Below, piece after piece: positions 32,617-44,631 of a DNA stretch of 64,000 bases (the first letter of the stretch is position 1; the number at the start of each line of letters is the position of its first letter). Both the position numbers and the translations under genes were made by a program. The stretch comes from Terana coerulea (taxonomy: Eukaryota > Basidiomycota > Agaricomycetes > Polyporales > Phanerochaetaceae). The stretch is from the NCBI GenBank assembly GCA_024811115.1, contig JAKOGH010000690.1:310001-374000 (forward strand). Direction: 5' to 3'. The notes beneath the pieces were generated by a model. It had not been told where the DNA came from, did not search any database, and saw nothing but the letters and a program-made list of their open reading frames with translations.

Positions 32617-33711
32617 TTATGAGCCGGGGGTTCCAGCAACAGCAGCTTGTTTGGCCTTCTTCCTTGCTTTCTTAGCAGCAGCTCTCTTCTTTGCTTTAGC
32701 GGGGTCCAACGCTACTTGAGGTGTGCCTGACCTCGACGTGCCTGGCGTATCCACATCGCTGACCGCCGGTGAAGATTCTGGTTTGGGGCTCTTTGCAGGT
32801 CGCGACTTGGTCAGTGGTTCATCGCCATAACCTGTGCATGACATTTGGATTTAGTAACCTGAGCTCCAAGCTGAGCACTTACCAGCGAAAGGATCTATGG
32901 CAGGTCTTCTGCGCTTCTGACCAACACTTGACTGGTCATCCATTTGAACGTTTTCGGTGGCTCTCTCCTTCCCCTTCCCTTTTGCAGACGAGATATGTTG
33001 CGCTTCTTCCGACGGCTCGCTTTCATCGTCGAATACTTCCAAGTCGTCCTCCTCTTCACTACCTATCTCCTTTCAGCTCCTTCTCGTACTCCGCACGGGC
33101 AACCATCTTGCTGGTAATCTTCACGGGGACCTTGATGTCGCTGCTTTCCACCGGGGTTCCTTCATCTTGACCTGGAGGCCGGCCGAGTTTTACCTGAGCA
33201 ATTGCATGCTTGATGAACCGGTTGGCTACGCTCTTGTCAACAGCGAGCCGTCCTGTGAAGACACGAACCGCGTGAGATTATGCTGCATAGAACTGCTCCG
33301 AGACGTACTCTTAGCGGGGTCTTCAGCATTTTTGATCTTGTCAAAATACTGCCGTACTCGGTCCTGACAAGGCGGTTAGCTCTCACTATTCAGTACAGGT
33401 ATCTCGGTACGCACCAGTTCTCCAATAACAGGATGGGTCTTTGGATCAATACCTCTTGTCTTTAGGTAAACTTCACACCTTCACATAAGTGACGCGTTCT
33501 AGTGTAGAAGAAGATGCCACGCACTGAAAACCAGATCGTAGACCAAGTATGGTATCGCCACTTGCAGCTTCGCTTGCTGTATCGTATCGAGGCCGACCAC
33601 TGACTCCGGTAGAGTCTGCGCGAAGAGTGGTTCAAGCTTAGCTTCCAGCTCGTCCAAGGAAACGTCTAGGGCAGAGATTTTGGCGGACACCTTGCTAGTG
33701 CTCGCAGCCAT
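32617..33711 (-). CDS. LRP1: Exosome cofactor LRP1/Rrp47 (C1D family)
   Basis: Partner of Rrp6 in the nuclear exosome, for processing of rRNA, snoRNA and snRNA 3' ends. It starts MAASTSKVSAKISALDVSLD. The C1D/Sas10 domain reads LEAKLEPLFAQTLPESVVGL, DTIQQAKLQVAIPYLVYDLV, FIYLKTRGIDPKTHPVIGEL and DRVRQYFDKIKNAEDPAKRL, then VDKSVANRFIKHAI. An acidic stretch (EEEDDLEVFDDESEPSEE) and a Lys/Ala-rich tail (AKKRAAAKKARKKAKQAAVA) end at 32617. The VF/IYLKT junction needs an AAG acceptor. One extra base at 33069/33070 breaks the frame at ELKEIGSEEEDD. The basic tail fits RNA binding. Divergent from the methyltransferase at 34523. Confidence 0.92.
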
Positions 33712-34522
33712 AGTGGGAGATGCTGTGATACGGGCGGGGACAATCGTGGGTGAGTTTGTTGCCGTGCAAGGAAGCCTGGTCGAGTAGAGAAGAGACCAGC
33801 CCGCAGACTGAGTGATGGAAGAGTGCAAAGAGTACGCCGGGCGCTTAATACCCTCGTAAACACATGAGCGTCTGGGACTACTCCTCCTCCGAGTCGTCTC
33901 ATCCGTCGCAGTCGATGCGCCGCTGCACAGCTCTCATCATGTCTCAGCGAGCTCGACCTCTTCCAGCTATCTTAGTACTCTTGTTTTGAGCCTTTCGATT
34001 CCCGTGTTCCTGAAACATCCTCCAATCGGTGCTAGTGGCGGGCCCTCTAGCCAACTCGGGCAACGCGCCGGCACTGCGCACTACGTGACAAACCGGTAGC
34101 AGCACCGTCAGACGATATCCCGAGGGTGAAGGTACTTATCTTTTGTTCATGCATCTCCGCTGAGACATGCTACTGTAAGGCTCTGGCGCTGCTGTTGCTC
34201 GCGGAAAGGGCCTAGCCCGTCTGTCTCCGGCCGCATTCTCTGGGCGGGATGGGGCGGGATTACCCTTCCTGGCTTAATAACGACGACGGAGAGGGGCACC
34301 GTCGCCACCGGCTCTCCAGTTCACCCGCGGGGTCGGTCTTGGACGAGCCTATAGGAGCCGACGGTACGTCGCGGATGCCCCGCTGGCGGCGGGCATGCCA
34401 TATACCCAAGTGTCGATCAATCAAATGCCCTTGTCTCGTCGCGCTCGAGCCACAAATCCGGTCCGCTACAGAGGGGTTGCTCCTGGCCTGTTCCTTACCT
34501 TCCGACCACGACCCTGCAGGCC
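33712..34522. other. Divergent intergenic region, 811 bp
   Basis: Shared upstream region of LRP1 and the second methyltransferase. Open frames crossing it show no recognisable protein and no intron structure. I see no repeat or RNA gene. Confidence 0.4.
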
Positions 34523-36663
34523 ATGTCGCGCAGCCTCCATGCGAAGTCGCGTCCGTCATCCGTGCTCTCGCGGCACTCCTCGCGAAAGTCATCCGCGCTT
34601 TCGCATGGTCAGGTCGGGAACGGGGACGAGGACGAGGATTTTGTGTACCGCTATGGCCACAAGCTGCACGCGTTCAGCAAAGTCGTCGCGCCATACCCGT
34701 TCTCATACAACCGAGAAGTCATGGAATTGAACCTCTTGGATCGTACGCTCATATATCGTACCAAAAGCTCCTGCACCTTCACGGACTTCAAGGGCGTTCC
34801 CCCAAAGCGATGTCTGGACCTTGGATGTGGCGTGCGTATACCTTAAGTGTAAAGTGTGCAGCATACCCATAAACTCATTTTGTTAGATCGGTGACTGGAT
34901 TATTGACGCGGCCACGCAATGGCCGGACTGTACGTTCGTGAGCTTAGCTATCCTTGCATCGCGTCACATCAAATCTTAGGCAATTATTAGGTCGGCTTTG
35001 ACCTTGTGGACGTTCAAATCAGCTTGGATTATGTCGACCAAAGAGTAGCGAGGCGCATACAGTGGATGCATGGCAACTTGTACGCGCCGTTACGCGTGTT
35101 TCGTCGCCCCTGTACTAAGTTCTCCCTCGTATAGCCTGGAGCGGCTTCCATTCGAAGACAACGAATTCGACCATGTGCATCTTTTTACTATTGCGCTTTC
35201 TGTCCCCGAAAACAAGGTATGTCGACTACTTTCCTCGGCTCCAGTTAGCACACTAACGCTATCGCTTCCATAGTGGCACCATCTATTCGATGTATGCTTC
35301 ACTGTTGCATCGGAGTAGCCGCGCTTCAGCTGATTACCACGCAGGAAATCAGCCGAGTCTTGAAACCTGGAGGTATTGTTGAGCAAATCGAAGAAGGTAT
35401 GCAAATTTTTACATTCTTTTCTGGCAGCCTGACAGCTGTAATTAGATGCAAGATTTCCAGTACTACCACGCTGGTTCACGCAACCGCTGCACAGTCACGT
35501 CAAACGGGCCTCGCACAAAAATATTAATGACCGTACACCGAGGAGATATTACGAGGTCCCTGAGGACCTGCCCCACGACCATGCTCTCTTGGAGAGATTA
35601 TTTTATAAAGTATTTGATTCAAGATTCATCAACCCGAAACCTAGCTGTAAGCAGAATTCAGTGCTGGAACGAAAGCCTCGCTCATCATCGTTTGTATGCC
35701 CATTGCAGCAATTTTGCCTGGCTACTTCTCCGCCACATTCTCACACGTCGTGTCGCCTCCGATCCTCTATTTCCCGATGCCGCCGCTCGCGCCGCTGCCC
35801 CCATTCCCCCGCGAGACCGTGCTCCCCAATCGATTCTCCGCACCGACCTTGTCGTACCTCGACACGCGCCCCCTGCCACCCTTACCCGACGCCCCCAGCC
35901 TCGCGCCATCCCCGCTCTCCACCTCGTCGACGCTCGTCAGCCCTCATCTGCTGCAGCCCGACGCGCCGCGCCGCTCCGGCTCGGGGCTGTCCCCCGCACA
36001 CATCCCCGCGCTGCCCGGGCTCGAGCGCGTCGAGACCATGTCGACGTACGCGCCGTCGACGGCGAGCGGCGACAGCCACTCGAGCGCGTCGCTCTCGTCG
36101 GGCGATAGAGTGGTGGCGCTGCCCGCGCTCGCGAGCATGGGTGAGACGATCCACATCGGCGGGTCCGCCGCGTTCGAGCTCTTCGGCATGGATGCGCTCG
36201 GGGAGCTTGACGAGCACACGCTGTTTATGCACCTGCACCGCGCAGTCGGTCTGGTGTACGCCACGAAGGAGGCGATGTGGGATGAGCTGCGAGCGGTAGC
36301 GGCGCGCGGAAATGGTGTACTGGCTAGGTATGGGTGGGAGGAGTGTGATTATGAGGAGGAGGCATGTCGTGAGAGATTCGATGCAATGTGGGACCGGTTC
36401 CGCGCGTACGTCCGGTTGTAGCGGCACATTATTGATGGATGCTGATGGTATTTGACAGAGACATGCACGCCCGCATCGCGTTATGGCACCCAATGCTGCA
36501 CTATGGATGGACATACCCTCGACAGGACCCAATGACTGAGAGTGAGTTGGCTGACCAGGAGCAGCTCAGGCTTGCTATTCTGGAAGCCAGGCAGAGTGTT
36601 AAGGAGGATGATATTCAGCCCACACTCCGTGTGGTCAGGTTGATGGTTGGGAGGAAGGATTAG
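34523..36663 (+). CDS. SAM-dependent methyltransferase with long C-terminal region
   Basis: Starts MSRSLHAKSRPSSVLSRHSS. Then come DFVYRYGHKLHAFSKVVAPY and MELNLLDRTLIY, and motif I RCLDLGCGIGDWIIDAATQW. FVGFDLVDVQISLDYVDQRV, IQWMHGNFLERLPFEDNEFD, EISRVLKPGGIVEQIEED and LPHDHALLERLFYKVFDSRF follow. After 'SSILPGYFSATFSHVV' a Pro/Ser-rich part leads to a helical segment (ASMGETIHIGGSAAFELFGM, LVYATKEAMWDELRAVAARG) and the end RLMVGRKD* at 36663. At least seven short introns join in frame, including 36415-36457. The substrate is unknown. The core (GN-L-LPF-D--F-) resembles that of the methyltransferase at 21.5-23.8 kb, suggesting one expanded family. No frame break was needed here. Confidence 0.82.
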
Positions 36664-36706
36664 CACCCTGGCTACTACAGTGCAGAAATAGCTTGCTTGT
36701 ATATAG

Positions 36707-36714
36707 GAGCATCC
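36707..36714. repeat. Target site duplication, left copy (GAGCATCC)
   Basis: Identical 8-mer to 37394-37401, immediately outside the terminal inverted repeat. Confidence 0.8.
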
Positions 36715-37393
36715 AGGCCCCCTGAATATGGGTTTAGATGTACGATCAAGCACTGGTCATAAATCGTCGCACCGAAGGTGTGAGCCCCGATCCGCTGGAG
36801 GACACAAAGGGCAAAATTTGGTCGGAAGTCCGATCTTGTGCGAGGATATAGACCGTGCCTGGACGGCGGAGTCCGATCCAGCGCCGGACATAATTCGGCC
36901 ATGCGGCGACCACCCTCGTACCAATAAGTGATTTATTATCGACCACAAATTGGAGCTTACAGATATGTGTGTCCGTAGGTGGCTTTTCGTAGTCCGATAA
37001 CAAACTGATACTACCAGTTCGTTACCCCCGTGCGTCTGTGAATGAGACTGCAACCAACCCGAAGGCGCGTTGCAGTGCAATCCATCACACCCCCATCAAC
37101 CCATGGTCGCTCAACGTTCAATGTCGCTGCCAGCAGGCCGGCTCGTTCTGTTTTGGGAGCCTGTAGTATGGTGTGTTGTGTGAGAGGCTTTGCGCAAAGT
37201 GCAAGCGATTGTTTGGCATTTTCCTGTCATTTCTGCGATTCTTTGGAACCTATACCCAAAAAAGGCTCTAAATCGGCCAAAATGATGGATCCTGATCAAG
37301 CGCCAGACATAAACAGCCCAAAACCTTGAGGACATAAAACCCCTAAAAGGGATCATTTTGGATTGTACATCTAAACCCATATTCAGGGGCCTG
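36715..37393. mobile_element. Non-autonomous TIR DNA transposon (hAT-like MITE), 679 bp
   Basis: The element is bounded by inverted repeats 36715-36743 (AGGCCCCCTGAATATGGGTT...GTAC) and 37366-37393, the exact reverse complement apart from one fewer C. It is flanked by a perfect 8-bp direct repeat, GAGCATCC. An 8-bp target duplication is typical of hAT elements, and also of a few other superfamilies. No transposase is encoded. Inside, a motif close to GATC(A/C)AGC(A/G)C(C/T)(A/G)G(A/T)CATAA recurs in direct orientation at 36744, 36875 and 37294, which may be transposase binding sites. It sits 51 bp after the stop of the methyltransferase gene. The near-perfect ends suggest a recent insertion. 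Confidence 0.85.
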
Positions 37394-37401
37394 AGCATCC
37401 A
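37394..37401. repeat. Target site duplication, right copy (GAGCATCC)
   Basis: Matches 36707-36714 exactly. Confidence 0.8.
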
Positions 37402-37782
37402 CCTTGATCATATATAACTTATTTCCAGCACTGGCATATTTGTAGATGATATTGTATGCAGAAACAGATTTTATTGAGACAATGATAAGTACCGTATGCA
37501 AACTTCAAGAGAGTATGTACAATTATTACCACAGGAATAACTGGATAGAGTGATTGATCAGGTCATGCAGGCAAAAAAGCACAGATGGTATCCCTGGGGC
37601 CACCACTGCACAAAAAAAATCCTGCAATCTCCAATGAATCAGCTGAAAAGAAAACATCAAGTACAAGCAATTGGCACAGGAGGAGCACCAGGAGACCAGG
37701 AGGAGGGCTCAGAGGCAGCCAACAGGGAGGAAGGAGGTAACGGAGTGTGGGAGGTGTAAAAAGAGTGGTAGACTGAATGTAG
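37402..37782. other. Intergenic, no gene seen
   Basis: AT-rich then purine-rich (GGAGG-type runs about 37675-37735). It could be an old transposon fragment, but I see no structure that proves it. Confidence 0.3.
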
Positions 37783-37946
37783 GGCGGGTAGGGAGCCGTG
37801 ATCCGCGTGAGCGGTGAATAAACCTGTCAGTTGCTGATGAGCTTGAATGTAGTATAGCAAGATGCACTCACCCATCCGGGAGGTTGCCGCAAACCGCGGG
37901 AGGGAGTGCACGCGCCGTTCACGCGGATCACGACTCCCTGCCCGCC
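37783..37946. repeat. Imperfect inverted repeat (34 bp arms)
   Basis: Arms 37783-37816 and 37913-37946 are reverse complements at 30 of 34 positions and are separated by 96 bp. They share CGTGATCCGCGTGA at the core. It lies just downstream of the dsRBD gene stop and could fold as a hairpin in that gene's 3' UTR. Confidence 0.7.
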
Positions 37947-37985
37947 AGGACAACCTGCATGTCCCAGATGTTGACGGCGCCGGAC

Positions 37986-38383
37986 TCACTGTTAGACATA
38001 AGATATGCATCAGTTGGTGTCATGCTATGCGGATACTAGGACGTACGCAATGGCCGCTCAGGGCCATGAGCTGCGCCGAAGCTTCCTTCGCCGCCTGCTT
38101 CGTGGGGCCCTGGGCGTTGAACTGGGGAAGAGGCTCGTTGCGCCCTGACAGTCGTTAATGTATGATACTATTGTACGTGGATATAAACATTTGTTAGGGA
38201 ACTCACAAATGGGATATGCCTCCCACAGCGGTACATGGTCTCGCCCTCCTGCGCGTTCTGCCTGCCATTCTATGGTCCCCAGTGACCATTCATTTACTTG
38301 CGGCAGGTAGCCGCGACCCCCTGCAGAGGATTTTCGAACGTCTTGGTCCCCCGCCGCGCGAAGAATCCTTCCACTGCAGCCAT
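37986..38383 (-). CDS. Small double-stranded-RNA-binding-domain protein (putative)
   Basis: Starts MAAVEGFFARRGTKTFENPL. After a presumed one-base gap in a G run near 38320 it continues GRGYLPQVNEWSLGTIEWQA, ERAGGRDHVPLWEAYPI, an intron (about 38138-38207), then WRNEPLPQFNAQGPTKQAAK and EASAQLMALSGHC. The stop follows just after the next intron, at 37986-37988. The 'H-P-W-A....G-P-T-K-x-A-A-K-x-x-A-x-x-L-x-A-L' pattern is that of the second half of a dsRBD (strands 1-3 and helix 2). This is about 100 aa, a size seen for stand-alone dsRBD proteins in mushrooms. The start and the frame near 38320 are uncertain; the role is unknown. Confidence 0.5.
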
Positions 38384-38757
38384 GGCACGAGGATAAAGAG
38401 ATTGATAGAGACGAAATAGAGATGAGAGGGTTGGAGGGCCCCACAGGCTGACTCTACCCCGAAACCTACATCGTCTGCTTTATACCATGTTAGATACCAC
38501 GAAAGGGTTCCTATCGCTCATTGCCGTATGAGGGCTTTCTCGCAGCTGAGAAGGCTCCCGCCTGTGACAGACATCCTCACACTAAAATGGTCAAATAGTG
38601 ATGAATGAATAGATAGCCAAACAATCGAAGACAGTAGTCCAGGGATTCGCAATCCTGCAAGAGTCACTGCTGCTGCTAAGTATGTACACTGCATCCCAGA
38701 ATGAGTCCATCGATGAACAACAGAAGAGGGTGGTACAGACGGACATTAAAGGATGCA
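38384..38757. other. Intergenic, 374 bp
   Basis: Between the dsRBD gene and the NTE1 stop. Nothing recognised. Confidence 0.4.
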
Positions 38758-41700
38758 TTAGATTGAGTTCCTGCGCGCGCTGCGCCCTTTCGTTCTTGCT
38801 GCGGGGCCAGTCTTCTTTCGCCGACATACGCGGATGGCAAACACTCTTCCTCATCCCACTTCGCCAGGATCTCCATGGCCGCATGGTACCCTTTCTTTTG
38901 TATCTCTTCGAACTTGCCGAATTGCAGCGTGTTGTACTACGGCAGTGCTCTCAGTGATGGCTAGACTTCCAGCGCAGAGACGGCGGCTCACCTCCTGCAC
39001 GGGCATCTGCATGTATAGACATCCACGGGCAATCTTTGCCTCCTCTAAGGTCCTGACGCTTGATACGCTGCATGTCCGCTGTCAGATACCATCCCACTAT
39101 AGAGCACGTTCTTACTTACTACGCGAGCCGACTCTGGATTTCCGTGATAGCTGGTACATTTCTCGCGTTCGAGAACGGATTCCAGCGATTAATGAGCAGC
39201 CAGAAGCCGGACACAGAGTCCCCAAAGTGCCGCGGTGAATTGTCATCGATCTGCGAAGAGTCAACGGACTGCTGCGCGAACAACGCTGGTGGCACGCACC
39301 GAGCCAACATCGCACGCAATAACCGCGCTCGCGCCCATCGACATCATGGTCGAGACCTAGATGAGACTGCTCAGCGGCGCACACGTTAGGTAGGAGACGG
39401 TAGAATTACTGGAAGGTTGTCCACTAGAAGCGCAAGAGGTATGAATCAGTGACACCGCCTTCATTCGATGTATGGTGGTGGAGCTCACGGTATCCTCCAT
39501 CGACGAGCATGTTGCCGTTATCACACAGCGGCGGCAATAGACCAACCAAGGTCATTGAAGCTCCTGAAACAACATCGTCAGCAGTGCACTATTTCTCAAG
39601 GATCCCAGCTTACGTATGAACCGCCACGCATAGCCGGTCTCGTGGATCTCCATCGTCGACGTGGTGATGTTGGCAGAGTTGCAGAAGTACGGCAGCCACA
39701 TGTCCTCTATGTGGAGATCATAGAATGACTTCAAAAAGTAAAGTTAAAGATGTAAACGTGCGAAAATAGTTGGACCACCTACCTTGTAGATGGCTCCGGT
39801 TGAATTCATGACCCTATCGCAACAAAAATGTTACTGAAGTTAGAGACTCGACAGCTGACGTTCTCACCGTTGTATACGCGACTATTGGATAGGTGACGTC
39901 TGATAACATGCGCCATATATTGCCCATGCGTGCGCTAAATTGTTTCGTGCGTCCTGAAGCCGAGATCAGGTCACCTTCTCGCGCATACAGTCCGCCAATA
40001 AAGGACCCAATGCTTGTACCTATGCAAGAATCAGCGCCATACTGCTCCGAAGTAATGTAGTCTTACCGCCTATATGGTCGATGGGGATACTATATTCCTC
40101 CAACGCTCGTATCACACCCTAAGATACGTCAGCGCGATTCACATCGAGAACCGAGCCGTACATACCAAGTGTGAGATGCCACGGGCACCTCCGCCGCCGA
40201 GCACGAGGCCAATGGACTTGCCGCAAACCCGCCGCGCGAGGCGAGCGAAGTCGTTCGTGTGCGGCCCGCGCTGCGGGCGTGGATCTGCGGCTCCTCCGCG
40301 GTATCTTTGGATACCACTTTGAACCTTGTCCTTGAGGTTCTTCAGCGCAGCGACAGCGGCAGGATCTTGGGGTGATGCAGATGGCCGTGATACAGCGACA
40401 TGGATGCCCTGAAGGATAGAAGCAGTTAGCACGTCTTGCGTGGGCCGCGTCCGCTGTACACGTACGGGCAACTCCACATGAAGATGCTGGTGGATCCATG
40501 GTCGATTCTATCGCTATTGAGTCAGTACTTGGTGATACTGATGCTGTCTAATGACAGACCTTTAGCCACGCACGCGTCGAGCCGGGCACCACCGACCGAT
40601 CAGGGTGAAGGAGAACCAGTTCCTTCCTTGCCGTAGTCTTCATAGAGAGCAGCAGACGTTCGTACTCGCCGAGGGAAGCGTCCTCCCCATGCCAACAACC
40701 ATGACATAGTCCGCCTGTATGCTCAGTAAGCAACGAGCATAGCAGTCCAATATTCGATAATGTCGCTGACCTGGCGCACGCACGTCTGCGTCCATGCACT
40801 AGTGGCTGCGGAGTCAGCAACGTAGAGCACAATACGATACTTCTGCTCCTGCTCCGCCAGCCATCCCGCGGCCTTCAGCTTCCCCATTCGCGTGAACGCA
40901 TGGCGTCCGAGGTGGTCGGATACGGACGACTGGTTCAAGTAGAACGTCGGCGCACCGATGCCTTCCAAAGCAGAAAAGAGCTTACGGCCCGAAGGCTTCT
41001 ATGGGGACGTTGCGCGACGTCGGAAGGATCGCAACCGTCTTCAAGTTGCTGTTACTCCGCGAAGATTCGACAGGTGAGCTCTTAGCTGAGGAGCCGACTT
41101 CGGTTCGCACCCGCGACGCTATCATACGCAATAGTCTGGAGAGAACATCAGTACGATAACAGTTACAAATATCAGACACGTACTGGGCGGTCGTGGCTGG
41201 ATGTCTTGACGATATCGCATTGAACAGTGTTTGCGGCATCCGTATGAGCTCCGTGTCTCGAATGGCATGCACTGTATTTCTTCGCTGCGAACTTGTGATC
41301 ACATCGAGCTCGCCTACTGTGTCGCCTTGACCATACTCGGCAATGATGTTAACGCCACCACCTTCTTTCTCCTCAATGGCTCGCAGACGACCATTGATCA
41401 CAATGTAGAAACTGTCGCTGACATCGTCGGGTCTCCAGAGAACTTGTCCGGCGTTTACCTGCACCCAATCTAATGAGCCGTCTATATGCAATACTGCAAA
41501 GTGTGTAAGCGCAACGTAAGATGAATGAGTCGGTGAACTCACCCAATGGCGACAGCAAGGATATGAGGCGCTTCGCAAGGGTCAACAGCACAATCGGCCT
41601 CTTCTCCAATAGTCGCTCCAGCGCATTCGCCGGCAAAAAGCCGACATAGGTGTCTGTCTTCGCCCTGATATCCACGTATGAAGGGGTGTTGCATAACGAA

Positions 41701-44274
41701 GCTAGAGGTCGAAATAAGTGGTATGTACGGGTAAGAGAGCGTAAGTTGCGTACAGAGATAGCCGGCAATCCCGCCAGGTTTCACGGTAAACAGTGGTTTC
41801 GGCGAGTGATCCTTGCTCGAGCGGTCGTCCACTGGACGCGTTGTAGCGTGCTTCTCCACAGCAGGAGTTTTTGGTTTGCTCCGGTGCGAATCTCGCTTTG
41901 ATGCGTGGTTGTCTTGGTTTGGGCTACGTTGGCATTTGGGCCAGTCGGCTCGGGCAATAGGATATCCAGGAAACCTTCGATGACATAGAAAAGACCTGTA
42001 CGAGTTTAGCAGTCTTGTCGGCCTCAACAGAAAAAGGCCCAACCTGTATTTCTTTCGCCGGCTTTTGCGAGAAGAGAGCCAGCGGGGAAATAGAGTATCT
42101 CGACCTCGTTGTCCAAACCACTGAGATACCCATCCGTCGTGCCAGAGGAAGACGCAGTGACGCTAGAGGACCCGTCATCATTCATTTCCAGTAGCGACAG
42201 CGAACCGAACGAGCTGCCGAAGACCCCACTTCTGGAGCGACCGCCGATGTCACTGGGCGGGAACGCCGGCGACGCCTCGACGGACTCTTCACCGCTGAGG
42301 GGCGGTTGCAGCAACCCGATGGACTTGGCGATACACGACATGACCTCATCACGCAGGTCGAATTCATCGCCGGAGATGCGCTGTCCGCCTTTTACGCCGC
42401 TTACGGATGCTGACGACTTGGGGTTGGGCATAGGGGTGAACAATGAAGTCCTCGAGTGGATGTTCGGTCGCAGGGCCTCGTTGGAGCGGACCGCAGAGCT
42501 CAAGAGATCTCCGGCGTTGACGTATTGGCGGGAGCTACTGTGACGGAACGGGGTGGAGGGCACTGGCTTGCTCTTGGGGCTGCCACCGGTCGAGTCCGAT
42601 CCGCTCGCCAAAGATGTCTTGGAGGAGTTCTTAGAGGGTGGGTAGCTGAAATAATCACTATCGTTGTCTGATTCAGTGGCAGAGATTCCATCGAACCGTT
42701 GCCGCAGGTGCTTCAGTCCACCGCCCTCGTAAAACGACGGCGGGAGTGGGTGGCAGGCTATATCGTTGATAGCCTTCTCCGTGCGAAGGACTTCGGTGGT
42801 CAGGCCCAGGTAGTTGTGGGCTGCGTTGAAGGTCACACGAGAGAACCGTGTCAGGATTACTGGAGTAGTCCACCGACGCATTGAGCAACTAGGACGCGCG
42901 AATAATTAGACGTACTGACCTTGCACAATATGGGCAGTTGCCTTTGGGAATTTCTTCGTTAGCCGCCTAAACGCCTCGGCTGGGATGACAGCCAGCGTGC
43001 TATCCTCGGTTGCTCTCGCGACAACTCCGTAAGATCCATAGCTTGAGTTTCCAGGAAGAGGCCTTCGGGCTGAGGCCGTTTGACCAGATGCAGATGAAGC
43101 CCCGGATACAGAGCGACCTTGAGATACCGACCGACGCCTTGATGGTGAAGCATACTCATGGGCGTGGATAGTCGATCCAGAGGAAGATACAGAGGCGCCA
43201 CGACCTCGACCTCGTGAGGATGATCCAGGTGACATTACGTCGGGAGACGCAACAACACGCTCTTGGGAGGTGAAGTTTAAGTTCATGGTCGAGACGTCTG
43301 AGTCGGACCGCCGTGGCCTCGTTCGGAGCGGTGGGCGAACGGAGCTGGTCTCACTACCAGTAACAGAGTCCAAGTTGAGGTCATCGTGCATGTCGGAAGG
43401 TGCATCGTCCTGCCAGCTGATCTTCACATTCTCCGTAAAGAGACTAAGGATAGTAAATAGACTTGACAGAGTTCCGCCAGTGCCGACTTCATTGAGAAGC
43501 TGATAGCCGTTCATCTCTTCTTCATCCCATGAACCGCTTCGAAGGCCTGCGTTGCGTGCACCGTCACGCGCGAAGAGCTGTACAGTCCCGTCCACCACAC
43601 AATAGAAGCTCTTGTCTTGATCGAGGGATATGCTGTCTCCGGCTATGAGTCTTCGCGTCTGCAAATGCCTGGCTAATTCATGAAATACCTAAACAAACGT
43701 GAGTGACTTATAGCCGAAGCATGGTGTAAGGCAGCGTACCGGCTTCTCGAGGAACCCAAATACGCGAACAGCTTGCAGAAATTCATCCAAATAGTTGTGA
43801 AATGCGGGCGCCGTCTCTGGTGTATTCACATCTGGGTGAAGTTCTTGTGCGTCCGCTTTCATCAGGGGAGGTTCCTTTAGCTGTGTGTACTTGTTGAGGT
43901 ATCGGAAGCGTATCCAGTAGTTCAGGGCAACAAGCGAGAGGCCAAACATGATAGCAAATGACCAGAAGTTCAGCTAAATCCCGAAGCCATACCTATTAAC
44001 GCTGCTTTGAGTTGTAGCCAGATTCCAGCAAGACTCACGGTGAGGGTCATTGAATAAGATAGAACTGCATAGATGGATCTAGGTATAGATATCGTGGCGA
44101 AAGCGATCAAAGCCTTCACCCAGGACAGTAGCCATACTAAAAGATTGAATGCCATGAATAGTGCGTCAGACCCATCTACCCGCACCACTCACAGACGACC
44201 CAGAAGAACGAAGACAGAAATATAATGAGCGGATGCCCTTCATCTCTCAACACTGCGTCCGAAGAGGGCTCCAT
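38758..44274 (-). CDS. NTE1: Lysophospholipase NTE1 (neuropathy target esterase homologue)
   Basis: An ER membrane patatin-type enzyme that deacylates phosphatidylcholine and lysophosphatidylcholine to glycerophosphocholine. It starts [20 protein letters not shown]. Membrane segments are [20 protein letters not shown] and [19 protein letters not shown]. Cyclic-nucleotide-binding-like domains follow: [34 protein letters not shown]; and a third, [20 protein letters not shown] with [13 protein letters not shown]. The patatin domain has [19 protein letters not shown] (oxyanion loop), [16 protein letters not shown] (nucleophile Ser) and MLVDGGY (catalytic Asp). A basic tail reads [10 protein letters not shown]. 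About ten introns are used. One-base frame breaks occur near 41900 (after NVAQTKTTT) and near 38817 (before the tail). Head to head with ATP23. Confidence 0.94.
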
Positions 44275-44631
44275 AGTGAGTACCGGTGTGGGTAGGTGAA
44301 GACGAAGTGGTCAGGAATCCTAGGATTACTTGCAGATGGTGTTAGCGGCCTTGCAGAGACATCCAGAGGGCGCAGGCGTAGTCTGGCACGTTTGTGTTGA
44401 ACAAAGCCTAGTACGTAAACGGCGTAGAGGGTATGAGAGGATGTCGACGGACGAGCAACGTGCGCTGGTCGCCGTTCGAGGAGCAGCGACCTGCGGCAAA
44501 TGCAGCGGTAGAAGACCCGAGCAAGCGCCAGCGCTTTGATGCGCCGACCACCACGCGATATTCACGCGACCGACAGCTTTCGGCGGTACGCTCAGCACCT
44601 CCCGCAACTTCGAATCCGACCACCAGCACGG
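44275..44631. promoter_or_regulatory. Shared promoter region of NTE1 and ATP23
   Basis: 357 bp between the two divergent start codons. An open frame from 44433 has no family resemblance and shifts out of the ATP23 frame, so I read it as 5' leader. No clear TATA box. Confidence 0.4.

Noticed and set aside
34249..34872. 207-codon open frame upstream of the second methyltransferase
   Set aside because: No recognisable domain. It overlaps the methyltransferase exon in another frame and the spliced protein explains the region.
37402..37782. LTR or other retroelement fragment
   Set aside because: The purine-rich and A-rich patches are suggestive, but no paired repeats, primer site or coding remnants were found.
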